Shown here: in pieces, positions 25,084 to 39,018 of the stretch | Layout: each line of letters opens with the position of its first letter | How positions within the stretch are numbered: the first letter of the stretch is position 1 | Source of the DNA: Bugula neritina | Lineage: Eukaryota; Bryozoa; Gymnolaemata; Cheilostomatida; Bugulidae | Reading direction: 5' to 3' | DNA length: 60,000 nucleotides | Assembly (NCBI GenBank): GCA_964035545.1 | Contig: OZ037772.1 | Coordinates: forward strand, 12,653,818-12,713,817 | Notes under the pieces: model-generated | Seen by the model: the letters and a program-made list of their open reading frames with translations, nothing else | What the model was told of the DNA's origin: nothing | The model's database searches: none | Made by a program: the position numbers and the translations under genes

Positions 25084-26173
25084 GGAGACTCATACAAACC
25101 TGACTCCAGTGTTAACACAGAACTACACAGCAACTACACTGATGAGCTAGTGACTGGTTAATGGAACCAGCATAGCCTTGAATACATCAGCAGAAGGTAT
25201 GCTAGTAACAGTGACTAACCTACATACGGTGACTAACCAGTGTAGGGATACAAGGACACTAGGAACTGAGGCTATAAGAGCATCAGATGTGTACAATATA
25301 TAACTGGATTATTGCTAATGTTTATATTATAATTATTATCTAGCTAGAGAGGCACAAATGTGTATATACACTTATTTGTAGATATACTTACATAATAGAT
25401 GTACTTACAGAGTTGATATATTCAGGTAGATATACTTGTAGGTGAGGAATGTATCAAGGTAAAATAAGGGTCATCAACAGTTAAAGGCCCACAAGTCTCT
25501 AATCACTATGAGAGATGTTCTAAGGAGATTATAAATAAAAAAATTCAGTTATATAATAAAATAAACAGAGAGCTGCCAGTGTTGAGGGTAATCTGATTAC
25601 TGATAGTCTAAGAAGTGCTCGCAGCCCTGTGGCAGGTTGGGGGGCTACTTATACCTGAGCACATGCGTGACTAAGAACACAGGCTAAAAGGAAGTGCACC
25701 AGCCCATTCAGGAAGACCCTGAGGAACGTGAAGAGTTGTTAGAATAGAGGAAGTGAGTCTTACCTGGAGTGAGCGCGTGCAGTGGTCAGCAAACTTTCCT
25801 ACTGATAAAACTAGAGCAGACGACTCCCCGAGTTAACAAGATTCAATACAATATATAGGAAAATAATTTGGATTTATTAAAATTTCATAAAGATGCATAA
25901 CAGAGGTGTCTGATTCAAAACGAAATGCGTCCAACAGTGAGACTAGAAACGCAATCAATAAATAATACTGACTAACATTGTTCAATAACAGTTGATTCGT
26001 CGATTTTTATGAAAATACTTGCGAGAAAGTGAGCAGACAGACGGTGAGAGAGAAACGCTGCGAAAATATCTTCTGCACTGAATAAATACACATCATATCT
26101 TGTCTAGTAAAACACAAATAGGCTGAAACTCTCCTCAAATCATAACTATTTATAATATTTTCAATAAAAACAT
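25084..26173. other. Intergenic region between NOS1AP-like 5' end and EDEM3 3' end
   Basis: About 1.1 kb. It should contain the promoter of the NOS1AP-like gene and the EDEM3 3'UTR. No ORF or RNA gene is seen. Confidence 0.5.
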
Positions 26174-29100
26174 TTACAACTCATCTTTATCTAAGCTTAT
26201 AGACTTTGGTGACTGAATGTCCGAGGGCTCAACTACGTCAACGACCTTGACCTTCTGTGGGTCCGTTGCTAGGACGTAATTTGTGTCCCTGCGTATACTT
26301 TTGGGTTTTGTTACAATTATCTCCTCCGCACCAGACGAAGTTTTAGTATTTATATTCTCTGTTTCCTGTTCATTAGAAATTTCCTGTTCTGACTCCATTC
26401 CATGTTCCGAACTCACTTCGAGGTCTACTTGACCCTGAGATTGCTCATCTGATGATGTCCCTCCTGTGAAAAGTCAAAGGTCAATTATAGCTACATGTAT
26501 TTAAAGAGAAGATAACTGCTAAGCATAAAATAAAATAATTGATAATTCATATCAACAGTCTAATATTTATAAATAATGTGAGTAAGGAGTTGTATTCAGA
26601 GTTGTCCTCTATACATATACTAGATGCTACAGGAGTTGCCCTCTATACATATACTAGATGTTGCAGAAGTTGTCTTTTATATATACTAGATGTTACAGGA
26701 GTTGTCCTCTATACATATACTAGATGTTACAAGAGTTGTCCTCTATACACATACACTAGATGTTATAGGAGTTGTCCTCTATACATATACTAGATGTTAC
26801 AGGAGTTGTCCTCTATACATATACTAGATGTTACAGGAGTTGTCATCTATACATATACTAGATGTTACAGGAGTTGTCCTCTATACATATACTAGATGTT
26901 ACAGGAGTTGTCCTCTATACATATACTAGACATTACAAGAGTTGTCCTCTATACATATACTAGATGTTACAGGAGTTGTCCTCTATACATATACTCGATG
27001 TTACAGGAGTTGTCCTCTATACATATACTAGATGTTACAGGAGTTGTCCTCTATACATATACTAGATGCTACAAGAGTTGTCCTCTATACATATACTAGA
27101 TGTTACAGGAGTTGTCCTCTACACATATACTAGATGTTACAGGAGTTGTCCTCTATACATATACTATATATAAGGGAGAACTCACTGAGCTGGCCGAAAC
27201 ACTTGACTATCACTGGAATCAGCTCCATCATGTTAGTGTAGTCCTTCTCAGTTAGACCGTCGTTAGCCTCTTCGTCCATGTAGACAAACTTTATATACCT
27301 GCCTATACTGGCGATGTGATTGAGGAAGGTGTACTGGTGGGCAATTCCCCTGCACTCCGCCTGGAACACAGGAAATATAATTTCAAGTTACGTCTTGTAC
27401 CCGAGATGATGTCATCTCAAACTACTTCCACCTCGACATCAAACGTAGGAGACAAAAGCAGCTTCACAATTCATAGTAGAAAGCCATTGCGAGTTGAGCA
27501 GCACAACTTACACTAGACTGTTGGGAAAAAGACACAGTAACGCCCATAACTGGTTGTGAGTGACTGACAGTAAAAGTGAGCTACTAGTAACTCACTCTCA
27601 GTAGGCACTCATCACCCTACTAGTAACTCACTCCCAGTAGGCACTCATCACCCTACTAGTAACTCACTCCCAGTAGGCACTCATCACCCTACTAGTAACT
27701 CACTCCCAGTAGGTACTCATCACTTAGAGTGACTCACAACTCACCAGGAACTCCACAAGCAGGTCCAGAGTGATCTGGAAGATGACTCCTGTGGTTGGCA
27801 TGACGCCGGTCTCCAGGTTGAAGTAGGCCGGGGTGGCGGCTGTGAGATCAATATGATGTCTATCACCTTGCTGCTCTATCTGGTAGAGATCAATGGTAGA
27901 ATCATAGTATGGCAGTTCAACGCGTGATACTTTTTTTTTTATCTTTACCTAACATGTAATAATTTAAGCCTAAGAACCAAGTACCAAGACACATATAAAG
28001 GTTGGGGTGTACAAGACACGTCTCCATAATCTTACCTCCACAGAGTCTTGGAGGCTGAGGCTAGTGTCTGCGGGAACCTGACTTTGCAGAGTGAGTGAGA
28101 GAGAAAACTCCTTCTCAAAGACGTTCAGCTTGAGATTGGGGGTCTCGTACACCACCACAAACTGTGGGTACTTTGTCTCACTGACCACAGGCTCTGAAAT
28201 TATGAGAGAACTAACATGATTGGCTGAAACATATTCTAAGGGCCCACCCTGTTTGACGCTTCAATGATTTAAGTGATTAAATATTATCATTGTTATATCA
28301 CTAATGTTGAAATATAACTTATCAGATAAATTGATCAGATCAGGGAATATATTATTTATATTATAAAATAGTAAATATATACTATAGAATAATAATAAAC
28401 TATAATATATCTTAATAAAATATATATTACAATATAATATTATATTAGAACATTATAGTAATGTATTTTGACTTGTCCCCTGACAAGCAAAGAGTCAAGC
28501 AGAGTTAAGAGGTGGAAGACTATGGAATAACCGAATCCACAACCACCTGTGGGTGCCTGTCTGGCGATGTACACCTCTAGCTGGGGATCTTGCTTGTACG
28601 CCTCGAGGAGGGTCGTAGCCTCAGCACTATACAGGAATACCACGGCTATGAAGACATCATCCTCCCCGTCCCCTGACATCTGAAACACTCCGCTAGACTT
28701 CCTGTTAGATCCAGGAATGTTATCTGCTCGGCCAATCAAATAATCAGAATTATTAACTACATCCAATCACAAAGCACTAGACAATAGTGAATATATACTG
28801 TAGATAGTGTATAGACAGATAGTGAATATACAGATAGTGAATGTACAGATAGTGTATATACAGGTAGTGACTCACCAATAATGATGGCCGCCACAGCCCC
28901 GGCATTCTGGCATATGCGAGCTTTCTCCATGAAGGTACAGGATCCTCTCTGAGCCAGGGCAACCTTCCCTGAGATGTCGTCCTGATTGGTCAGCTACAAC
29001 CATGACGTTACGTAGAGTACGTTACGTAGAGTACGTTATGTAGAGCATAACTGCACTGCATTATTCACTATATAATTCTAGTCAATATTTAGTCACCAAA

Positions 29101-32100
29101 TGAGATAGAATACAATTCTCTCACAGTTTACATATGTTCAGCATCTATTGAGTTGTAATCATAGGCTGATTTTAAGTCACCAGGCATTATAGACATTCAC
29201 ACTACTTTAAAGGTTTTCCATATATCATGTTTCACAGCACATCACAGTGTGTGAAGACAACTCCAACCAACAACTACCTAACAGGGAATCATCTCCCCTC
29301 ATCTAATACCACACAACTCACAGGTTTACAGGCTTGTAGAGGTTCTGCTATGACTAACGGCGCTCTGTAGCCGTCCTCCCAGACCTTGTGACGGTTCGGC
29401 GTGTTCGGGGTGAGGGTGAAGTCCCAGCCGAAGCGTGCAGAGCCAGCTGGCAGTGATACCTTCGGCTTAGTCGTGTCTAAGTGACAGCAAACAGAGTAAA
29501 CAGGATGCTATAAGTTTGCTATGTCTAAAGAATACGTATTCTAAGCAACTAAAGTTGCCACCCCTGCACCAACTCTATATAGAGTAACAATACAGGAGAA
29601 CAAAACAAACTTCACTGATAGAGTGATAGTTCCCACCTTATTATATAGAAGACACAATCAACTAGTCTGAAGTGTGCTCACTAGTTGCTACCCCTCTGAG
29701 GTATGCTAACTAATTGCTACCCCTCTGTCTGTGTAATAGAATGACTCACCACTAGGTCTGATCTGCACAATCCTCGGGTCTACGACAGCTTCCTGCTGAC
29801 TCTGAGCCAGCTCCAACATCTCCTTCATGAAAGAGAGGCCCTCCTCTGCCAGCTCGCTGCTGGTGGCCTTCCCGGGGACGTGAGACAGCTGCAGACGTCC
29901 GTCTGCCGTCTGGTGCACCTGAACCCCCATAGAGGTGAGCACTCGCATCTGAGTCCCGTCCTCCGCCTTGAAGTCCACCGCCCGGATCCTCGGAGGTCGG
30001 CTGTAACAGAGGGAGGAGCTTAACGTGAGTAGCCGTTCTAACAACTATACTCTCACAGGGCCTCTGTCTATGGGCGTGTAGCTCAGCGTCATTGGCTAGA
30101 AACTAATGAGGTCATTGCTGATGTAATACAGGTCACATGTGTAACCTGGACATAAAGATTTTACCAGAATACGAGATCTGGTAACAAAAGTTTCTAACTC
30201 AGAAGAAATTCATTAGAACTGGAAACAGGAAAATTACAACAAGAAAATAAAAACATAAAATAAATGTTCCAACGGATGACCCAGAATGGCTTCAGTCTGA
30301 ATTCAATAAAACTGACAACAGCTGAAAATTTACAATCACCTGGCGACACTTTACAATCACCTGTTAACACTTTGAAAGCACCTGGTGACACTTTCAAAGC
30401 GCCTGGTACCAAAAGAAAGCTGAATAAATTTACTAAAAAAGCTTACACTTTGAATTGGTAACATTTTCCTTTTGATCTAAAATAAATTACACATTTTACT
30501 CAAAAGTTACAAAAATAGACTTGTTTAAAAACTACAGAAACACTTAAAAATCAACATTCAAAAATTGACTATTTTATACGGAATTTCACTTAACTATGTG
30601 CAGTAAATAAAATATTCAGGACTGGCTCTTAAGAATTCCCAATCAGCAAACTCTAAACTAACAGCAGCTTGAATCTCAAGATATTAAACTATCAGAACAG
30701 AATGGATACAATTCACCACATTACTGCCAGGTTAAAAGGTATTATAGCTATTGCTTACTTATCTAGACAGAGTGGACTGTAACAGTTGGGGGAAAGTTGA
30801 GTGAAGATATGAGAATGCAATCATTTTAATTCTCAAAACTCACTCCCTACTCTCACTGTTAGCATATGATTCACAGAGATGTGAAATGTCAGGAGGGGGG
30901 GGGGTAGGGTACCTTTTTTAATAAAAATATATTAAAGTAAATCTGTAACTGCTGAGGATACTGCTAAGTTAGCGTCGAGTTGCGGGTTTTAAACTCAAGT
31001 ATAGACTGAGTACCTGGGCTTAGGTTTGGGACACTTGAGCTCCACGTAGTTCTTCAGGGGACTCCTGATGGTCTCGGCGTACCTCACTGTAGACATGCTG
31101 CTCAGCTCTTTGATGTTCGGACAGGAGTGGTCGTGGAAGGCAGTGCTTTTGATTCGAGGGGGTGGAGACAGCACCTGGAGAAAGATAACTCCTTGAACAG
31201 CACGTGAAACATACAGGGGTGTAGTCAGGGGGGCTCCAGGTGTACCACAGGGGTGTAGTCAGGGGGAGAGTATGTGTAACACAGGGGTGTAGTTAAGGGG
31301 GCAGCAGGTGTAACACAGGTGTAGCTTCTGAGGGATGGCTGATAGAAGAGGGTAGACAAGTCCAAAAACAGTAAACTTAAATTTCAACCCATGTAACATA
31401 TCATTCTAACACATCATATCAAATTAATAGAGAGACTAGAACTGAGATAAGAGGTGATACAGAACAACACTAGAATACTCTCAATACATAGTGATCACTT
31501 CTCTGGTTTAATAACTGAAAGCAACCTAAACTAAATTTACAAACGATAAACTTTTCAAGTGAACCCGGGATCTAAACCTCTATTTCAGTTTAGAGTAAAA
31601 AGACAGGTAGGCAGGTAGGCAGGTAGGCAGGTAAGCAGGTAAGCAGGTACCTTGGTGTTCTTGTGAGAAGAGTATTTGGCGAGGGAGAGAGGTAGGAGGT
31701 GAGCCTCAGTGGTGAACACGTACTGAGACACGTCTAGCACTAAATTCTCCTCTTCTTCAAAGAGTAAGTAGAGGTATTTGAACGTCTCGGCCAACACATA
31801 CGAGTCCATCCTAGAAAACAGGATGTTAAACAGGATGTTGCATCATCAAACAGATTTGTCTTTTCTTCGGGTAGAAACATTAAAATTAATTTGCACATGA
31901 TAAAGCCTACAGACACACAGACAGACTGACAGAGAGAGAGAGATAGATGAACAGACAGAGAGAGAGACGAACAGACAGACACACAGACAGAGAGAGAGAC
32001 ACACAGACAGACACAGAGAGAGGAGACAGACAGACAGAGCTACTCACTGATCCTCGTGGGTGTTTCCTCTCACGTCTTTGATGGCAGCGAACCCACACGG

Positions 32101-35100
32101 CACCCTCGCGTGTTTCTCCAGGTTCTCCAGCACTGTGCGACCAACATCGAGATAGTGAGGGTCCCCCGTCGCCTGCACCACAACAATGCATACAGTGAAA
32201 GTAAGTCCTGGGGCTATCCATAGAGAGAGTTTAGTTACTAACACGTAATGTGTGTGAGTGGTTAACTTGTTCAGTTATTTATTATATTGGTGTCTGTGGT
32301 GTTCTCCATATACACAATATATTTACTGTATACAGGAAGTAGATATATTTACTCTATACAGGAAGTGGACATACTCACTTTATACAGGAAGTAAGTAGAC
32401 TCGACAAACTCAGGGCGGAGGGGGTGCTGCCCCCAGTGGACGTGGAAGTCGGTAGTCACGGCCTCTGGCAGGAAGTTGTGACGTTGCGTGATCTGGTAGA
32501 GCACCTCGTGTATTTCTATGGCTGAGCGTAGATCTCCCTTCAACACCTGAAGAGGGAGAGATCAATGAGAGTATCTAGTAGTAGAGAGAGAGATCAATGC
32601 GATTCCATATAATAGACTGATTGATTACATATAAAGTTGGAAGAGCTGAGAATTTGATTCAGAAAAGATTAATATTATTATTTTTCTCAAACACAAAGGA
32701 ACACAACTCCTAATCAGGTGGACAGCACCAACCCATGTCATAGTATTGTGCAGACAAGAAACCTGAGAAACTATTCCAAAGTTGCAGTAATTTGAATGTC
32801 TCTTTATAACTTTCCGAGCAAATATTTTGCATGCCTATTGAATGCATTTGGCCAAATACAACCCTTTTCTCATAGAATTATACAGAAATTTTTTTTCAAG
32901 CAATAACATGACTTATTTTACACACACCAGACACCTGCTACTACCTGCTTACCGACACACAACAGACACCTGCTACTACCTGCTTAGTGACACACACCAG
33001 ACACCTGCTACTACTTGCTTACTGACACACAACAGACACCTGCTACTACCTGCTTAGTGACACACACCAGACACCTGCTACTACTTGCTTACTGACACAC
33101 AACAGACACCTGCTACTACCTTCTTACTGACACACACCAGACACCTGCTACTACCTGCTTACTGACACACACCAGACACCTGCTACTACCTTCTTACTGA
33201 CACACACCAGACACCTGCTACTACCCGCTTACTGACACATACCTGAAGGCCGGGCCAGAAGGCTAGCAGAGAGTCCATGATGTTTCTACTGCTGGAGGTA
33301 GGTTTGTGCATGTCAACGTTTAACATGATTGGTCCCTGATTTATATAGGTCATAATAGCATCATAGTGTTTATTGAACCTAAAGTAATAAATATAGAAAC
33401 ATTCAACATTCAACTGATCTATAAAAGGTTGATGGTTGAAGACTTAGTCAGAAACATCTCTGTGACCTCAACTAACCAGTTCTGTCTTTACTTTATATTC
33501 AGGAGATGACAACTCCAACTATATAACAACATAAAGTGAGCACTGAATTGAAAAAGTATAAACTTTGATCAATTTACAAAACTAGGATACAGAGAGAGAG
33601 GATACAGAGAGAGAGGATACAGGTATATACAGAGAGAGGATACAGGTATATACAGAGAGAGGATACAGGTATATACAGAGAGAGGATACAGGTATATACA
33701 GAGAGAGGATACAGGTATATACAGAGAGAGGATACAGGTATATACAGAGAGAGAGGATACAGGTATATACAGAGAGAGAGGATACAGGTATATACAGAGA
33801 GAGGATACAGGTATATACAGAGGTGAGTGTACCTGGTTAAATACACGTCGTCCCCGAGCAGGATGTAGGCTTTGAGAAGATACTCGTAGTAGGAGTCTAT
33901 GCCGGCGCCGATACCGCTCTCCCGTCTCACCCAGTCGCCATTGTTGACGTTGAGCACCGTACCCATGAGATTGCTGTGCACGTTCCTCTGATCCCACAGG
34001 AAGTCCATGGCTTTGTGGGCCGCTTCCTCAAATCTAAACATCAAATCCAATGTTATGATTACTATACAATGAACCATGTGCTGAGAAATGCAATAATGTA
34101 ACTAGTGCACCGCTACCTATATATTACATTTCACAAAGCATTTGGTGCATCTATAAATTTTGTTCATATCTTAAATTAATTAATGCAGTTCTACATTTCT
34201 CTTCACATATTGAGTTAGTTTTGTGCATCTCTACACTTTTGACAGTATAAATAAAAAATAACCACTTGATGAACACACTAGTACTTGTACTTGTGAATAT
34301 CATGTAGCTTTGAAAAACTGACCAATAAAACAATTTTAAACTGAAGCGCGTTTAGATTCACACACCTGTTGTCACCTGTCAGCCGACTGAGAGCCGCAAA
34401 CTCGAGCACCATAGTGCCAGCACATGCAGTGCAGGTGTCTCTAAACTTCAGGTTCTTCAGGCCTGTCTTCAGGTTCACCTGAAACCAACACAGAGAACAC
34501 TTACTGGTTAGTACTACTAGCCAGTAATTAATACCACTAGTTACTAGTATTCCCAGCTAATAGTACTAATAGTTATTAGTACTCCTAGCTATCAGTGCTA
34601 CTAGCTACTAGTACAAACAGTGAATAGTACTGCTAGCTATCAGTACTACCACTAATTAATGCTACTAGTTATCAACACTGCAAGTTACTAGTACTACTAG
34701 CTAGTAGTACCAGTAACTGTTAGTAATTCACCTAGTTACTAGTGCTACTAGCTAGCAGTACTAGTAACTGTTAGTAACTCACCTTAGGATAAGGGATGCC
34801 GCTGTTGCTGTTGAAGGCAGCGAGCAGTCTCTCTCCCAGATCCAGAGCCTTGGTCAGCAACTCATCTGTGTACCACTGGCAGCACTTACCACTCTCCTTC
34901 AGATCCACAGCGGCCACGTGACCTCCAAGTAACCCCCTGTGATTGAGTATTCTACACTAAACTGTTGATAGATTCTACACTGAACTGTTGATATATTCTA
35001 CACTAAACTGTTGATATATTCTACACTAAACTGTTGATAGATTCTACACTAAACTGTTGATAGATTCTACACTGAACTGTTGATATATTCTACACTAAAC

Positions 35101-38100
35101 TGTTGATATATTCTACACTAAACTGTTGATAGATTCTACACTAAACTGTTGATATATTCTACACTAAACTGTTGATAGATTCTACACTAAACTGTTGATA
35201 GATTCTACACTAAACTGTTGATATATTCTACACTAAACTGTTGATAGATTCTACACTAAACTGTTGATATATTCTACACTAAACTGTTGATAGATTCTAC
35301 ACTAAACTGTTGATAGATTCTACACTAAACTGTTGATAGATTCTACACTAAACTGTTGATAGATTCTACACTGAACTGTTGATATATTCTACACTAAACT
35401 GTTGATATATTCTACACTAAACTGTTGATAGATTCTACACTAAACTGTTGATAGATTCTACACTAAACTGTTGATAGATTCTACACTAAACTGTTGATAT
35501 ATTCTACACTAAACTGTTGAAACACCAAAATAATGAACACTAAAAATGTCGTTATGAAAAACAGCTAATATCTGAAAATAAAACTGTGTGAAAACAAAAA
35601 CAATTTATATAAATTAGACATTACTTCTAGCAGTAATTTGAACCCTGGAGTTAGGAGAGTAACCAGAGTAATAAGTTAAAAGACTAAGGGGAGGTAGCTC
35701 ACTCACCCCAACATCCTAATATTAGTCTCAAAGACAGACACCACCACGTCTGTATCAAAGCTGGTTTCCTGCAAGACGAGTCGTATGGCCGTTTCAAACT
35801 CATCCAGCCTTCCTAGCAGAGCCAGTGTGTCCAGAGTATCCACTAAGGTCAAGGTGAAACTTCAAGTATATATAAAATTACCTTGATTGCATACGTGACT
35901 GCAGATGAATGGTTTACGAGAAATATAAAATAAAACTAAACATATAATATGAGAAACTGAAAAGTAATGCTCTGTCCATACTACACATTAAAGTAAACAT
36001 GCAAATATGCGTGTGAAGTGAAGTTTCCAGTATTGAAAACGAGAAGAAATATATAAACCATTATGTAAAAATTAAAATGATTACCAAGAGAAATTAATTA
36101 CATTTTATCAAATCTAAGCGCAAAACAAAACCACCAGTATAAATAACGGACAAGTAAAATCACTAATATAAGAAAAATCTAATGGGAAGCTGTAAACCTA
36201 CTTTCCTAAAGATTCGTCAACATCTCCTCTACTAGGCCTGTTTCCACGGAAACGACCTTGGCAAGACAGAGGCATAAGTTCATCAGCCGGATAAGCATGA
36301 GTCTGAAATAAAAAGAAGACAATTCATTGCTTTACATGCATACTTAGCATTCATTGGTGCAGAGTGAGTATTGGCAACCTGGTCCTTGTTTTCAGCATTC
36401 CAGCACTCTGGTTTTGTCAGCATAATATAGCTTTTCTGTTACTAATCAGCAATATTTCAGGCAATCAGTATATTCAGTACTATACTAGATGGGCTCAACA
36501 TCCTCTTCTAGTGCTCAGTCAACTCAAAATGCTGAAGATACTTATAGCTTACACAATTGAAAAATAATTTTACAAAATACCAAACGGTTAGAATACCAAC
36601 AGTTAATTTTGGTATCTTTAACATTTCTAATGCTAACTCAGCACTAAGCAAATGTTGACTAACATGTACAGGTTACAACTAGATGCAGCTTGACGACTAT
36701 CTATTGTAGAGTACTCATGTCTGCTGAAATTAAGCGAGGCCATATTTGTAAGATTTAACTTCTGTAATCTCCGATAACCATATGCAAACTCATAGAGACT
36801 TGAAAGTCAATCAAAATGCATTAATAATCAATTTACAATCTAATTGAAATACATCAATTACAAATGTCTACTTATTAGCTGATCAGTTGATTTCAAAATC
36901 ATATACTTTGAAGAAAAACTACTCACCATGTAAGCATTGTAGGCATGATCAAACATTTCCAAAGCTTTATTTCTAAAAGAAGTAAAAAAATGATAATCTG
37001 CATTTTTATTTAAGTTAAGAATTCAGATTTAGAACTCATAAATATTGTCTGCAGTTAATACCTATGAGAAGTAATAATGGTTGTCTAGTAATATGACTAT
37101 CAGATTGACTTTTGATGGCTAATAGTATTGATAAAAATAACAGCAATAGAAAACTGGTTGATGTTTGACAATATAAATATGAGTGGCTATAGAACGTCAA
37201 TGCTAGTTCCAAAACTTGTAACACCCATTAGTGCAATTACAGTTGATAGCAAAATTATTACTACACCATACTCTTAAGTCTTAGGAGTGACAGATAAGTA
37301 TAAACGTCTAAGTCCAAGGTCATATTTTGAAGCATTCTTTTTAATTAATACTATCTTAACTTTATTAAAATTGGTATGTTAATATTTGAGATAATATTAT
37401 ATTTTATAATGTTGGATAGTATTAGCTACTTTTATGATTATCATCCTCTCTATTACTCACTACTAAGTATTTAGTAATAGACTACTAGCATTGTACTATT
37501 ATTATTAGTCATTATCACTATTAAATTTACAGCTATTTAGTATTACCATTAATCATTATATTCATTAATAATAATAATCAATATGAATATAAATAAAATA
37601 ATAAAAGTCAATAGTAAGCGAGCATCACTTGAACTTACACTATGACTATTCAGTATTATTAGTGGCTCTCATAAAATATGTCAAATGATAGAAATACTAA
37701 TAGTGATAGCAAAATCACTACTAATACTACTAGCTCTAGGTGATAAATTGAAACTCAAAGAAAACAGTCTAATTAAAACTAAGACTTAGAGTCAGTTACT
37801 GTTAGTATTAAAGTAATAGTTTAACTATTATTCATATTCATATTGATATTGCCACTGATACTCATACTCATACTGCAAGTGTAACTATTACTGTATTAGT
37901 ATTAGTATTAGGATTACGGTTGAGTTATAAATCATAAGTGACAAGACCAAGATTATAAGAGAAACTGTATGGCTAAGTCACTTAATCTTACTAAAATTAA
38001 GTGCTAGAAAATAGTTTAATTTTACTTTTAGTCTAACCTTAATTTTAAGTTTTACTTTTACTTTTACCTCAAATATGTTGTTCCATTCTTTAGATTCACA

Positions 38101-38165
38101 GCACCACCACCAGTCGAAACATATTGGTATACTAAAAATACGGCTAAATGCCATTTTAAATTCAT
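26174..38165 (-). CDS. EDEM3: EDEM3-like ER degradation-enhancing alpha-mannosidase
   Basis: ER-lumen GH47 protein that trims mannose from misfolded glycoproteins for ER-associated degradation. Exons: 38068-38165, 36927-36972, 36202-36302, 35707-35859, 34783-34936, 34366-34478, 33833-34033, 33243-33378, 32379-32546, 32048-32172, 31651-31810, 31014-31174, 29750-30000, 29322-29476, 28876-28993, 28547-28723, 28036-28193, 27745-27879, 27186-27360, 26174-26463. The sum is 3075 nt, 1024 residues, all phases closed. The signal peptide is [22 protein letters not shown]47 landmarks in order: [105 protein letters not shown] protease-associated domain follows ([18 protein letters not shown] through VFLYSAEA), then about 155 uncharacterised residues, an acidic tail and the terminal retrieval signal KDEL. 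It is slightly longer than human EDEM3 (932 aa from memory). Several introns carry large minisatellites. Confidence 0.95.
26600..27165. repeat. Minisatellite, 34-bp unit
   Basis: About 16 copies of GTTACAGGAGTTGTCCTCTA plus TACATATACTAGAT fill the last EDEM3 intron, ending about 20 bases from the donor at 27185. Confidence 0.95.
27590..27728. repeat. Minisatellite, 36-bp unit with donor copies
   Basis: Four copies. On the minus strand each contains CTGGGAGTGAGTTACTAGTA, echoing the true donor GTGAGTTG of EDEM3 exon 27745-27879, which lies 17 bases away. Confidence 0.88.
28795..28870. repeat. Tandem repeat, about 15-bp unit, at a donor
   Basis: TAGTGAATATACAGA units begin about 6 bases into the intron after EDEM3 PA-domain exon 28876-28993. 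Confidence 0.8.
31215..31320. repeat. Tandem repeat, about 33-bp unit
   Basis: Three to four copies containing ACAGGGGTGTAGTCAGGGGG in the EDEM3 intron upstream of exon 31014-31174. Confidence 0.8.
31602..31650. repeat. 8-bp tandem repeat beginning exactly at a donor
   Basis: GGCAGGTA / AGCAGGTA units. On the minus strand the EDEM3 donor reads AAG|GTACCTGCTTACCTGC, and the CTGCYTAC unit starts within the donor consensus. Confidence 0.88.
31925..32040. repeat. CAGACAGAGAGAGA-type microsatellite
   Basis: Irregular CAGA/GAGA tract beginning about 8 bases from the donor of EDEM3 exon 32048-32172. Confidence 0.88.
32925..33242. repeat. Minisatellite, about 35-bp unit, starting at a donor
   Basis: About nine copies of ACTGACACACACCAGACACC plus TGCTACTACCTGCTT. 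The EDEM3 donor at 33242 reads GTATGTGTCAGTAAG on the minus strand and each unit contains GTGTGTGTCAGTAAG. Confidence 0.93.
33588..33822. repeat. Minisatellite, 21-23 bp unit
   Basis: AGAGAGAGGATACAGGTATA units start about 10 bases into the intron after EDEM3 exon 33833-34033. The array is open in two frames, giving false CIYLYPLS-type peptides. Confidence 0.93.
34500..34780. repeat. Degenerate ACTAGTTACTAGTACT repeat
   Basis: A CTAG-rich, imperfect repetitive stretch fills the EDEM3 intron between exons 34783-34936 and 34366-34478 and ends at the donor GTGAGTTACTAACAG. Confidence 0.75.
34945..35518. repeat. Minisatellite, 23-bp unit
   Basis: About 25 near-identical copies of ATTCTACACTAAACTGTTGA plus TAG, ending about 10 bases from the acceptor of EDEM3 exon 34783-34936. 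Single-base variants GAT/TAT alternate. Confidence 0.95.
36973..38067 (-). other. EDEM3 intron 1
   Basis: About 1.1 kb between the signal-peptide exon and the second exon; AT-rich, with short TATTAG/CATATT words. No other feature is seen. Confidence 0.6.
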
Positions 38166-39018
38166 AGTTTACCAAAAAGTTACTGTTTCTCGAGTTAGGC
38201 CATTAGGTTATTTGTATAAACTAAAATCAAGATCAAAATGAAATTGGTGCCATATCTGTCACTGGCAACTAGACACAGGGCCAGGATGTAGAACCTCAAA
38301 AAGCTGACAAGTTGTCACTAGCGTAGGATTTTGTCAATATGCGTTTAAAGCCACTGAGCTGGAATATACCTGGAGAGGCCAAGGACGTTTTAGCGTGGCC
38401 AAATAGTTTAGCTCCGCCTTAACATGGAAAACTTAACCACGCCTACTTGTTTTGCACACAGCAGTAGTAGTAAAATCCATTATAAATGCAAGCTATTAGA
38501 GCTAATAAATTAAGGAAAACACTAAAAAATAATGAAAATTCAGCACTGTGAAGCAGGAATAAATTATTTTGTTTATTTTACTTTTGGTATTTGTAATTTC
38601 ATGACTAATTATCATTTTATGAAACATGTACCTCAAGTATATATGATGATAACTTTAATAACCTAACAAATGCATTACATATTTATTGATTAGATCAACA
38701 CATTAGTCAAAATGAAATGAAAAGCAACAGCAAAGCAAATTTCAGCCTTAGTACATGAAAACTGACAGTAAAGATAACAAGTATAAAAGTTTATAAATAA
38801 TATAAAAAACAGATGGTAAAACACAGCTTTACAAAACAGGCAAGTAACAGATTTCCTTAAACCTTTCAAAGTTTTAAATTCTGTTTTGAAAGCAATAAGA
38901 GATTAAAATAAAATTACAGAATAAACAAAAATTAATATTATATTGCAATAACAATATTTGTGATTATCTAATGTTATAATATAAATACAATAAATATGAT
39001 TAATTAACCACATCCTTA
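38166..39018. other. Region upstream of EDEM3
   Basis: About 850 bp between the EDEM3 start codon and the stop of the THAP-derived gene; presumably the EDEM3 promoter and the other gene's 3'UTR. No ORF, repeat array or RNA gene is seen. Confidence 0.45.

Noticed and set aside
26539-27099. Tyr/Leu-rich repeat peptides on the plus strand
   Set aside because: Translation of the 34-bp minisatellite in the EDEM3 intron.
33569-33832. CIYLYPLS-type repeat peptides joined to EDEM3 sequence
   Set aside because: Read-through of the intron minisatellite beyond the donor at 33832.
37978-38175. Alternative EDEM3 first exon reading [13 protein letters not shown]...
   Set aside because: The same DNA in another frame gives a proper signal peptide and the correct exon phase (2 bases) to join [14 protein letters not shown].
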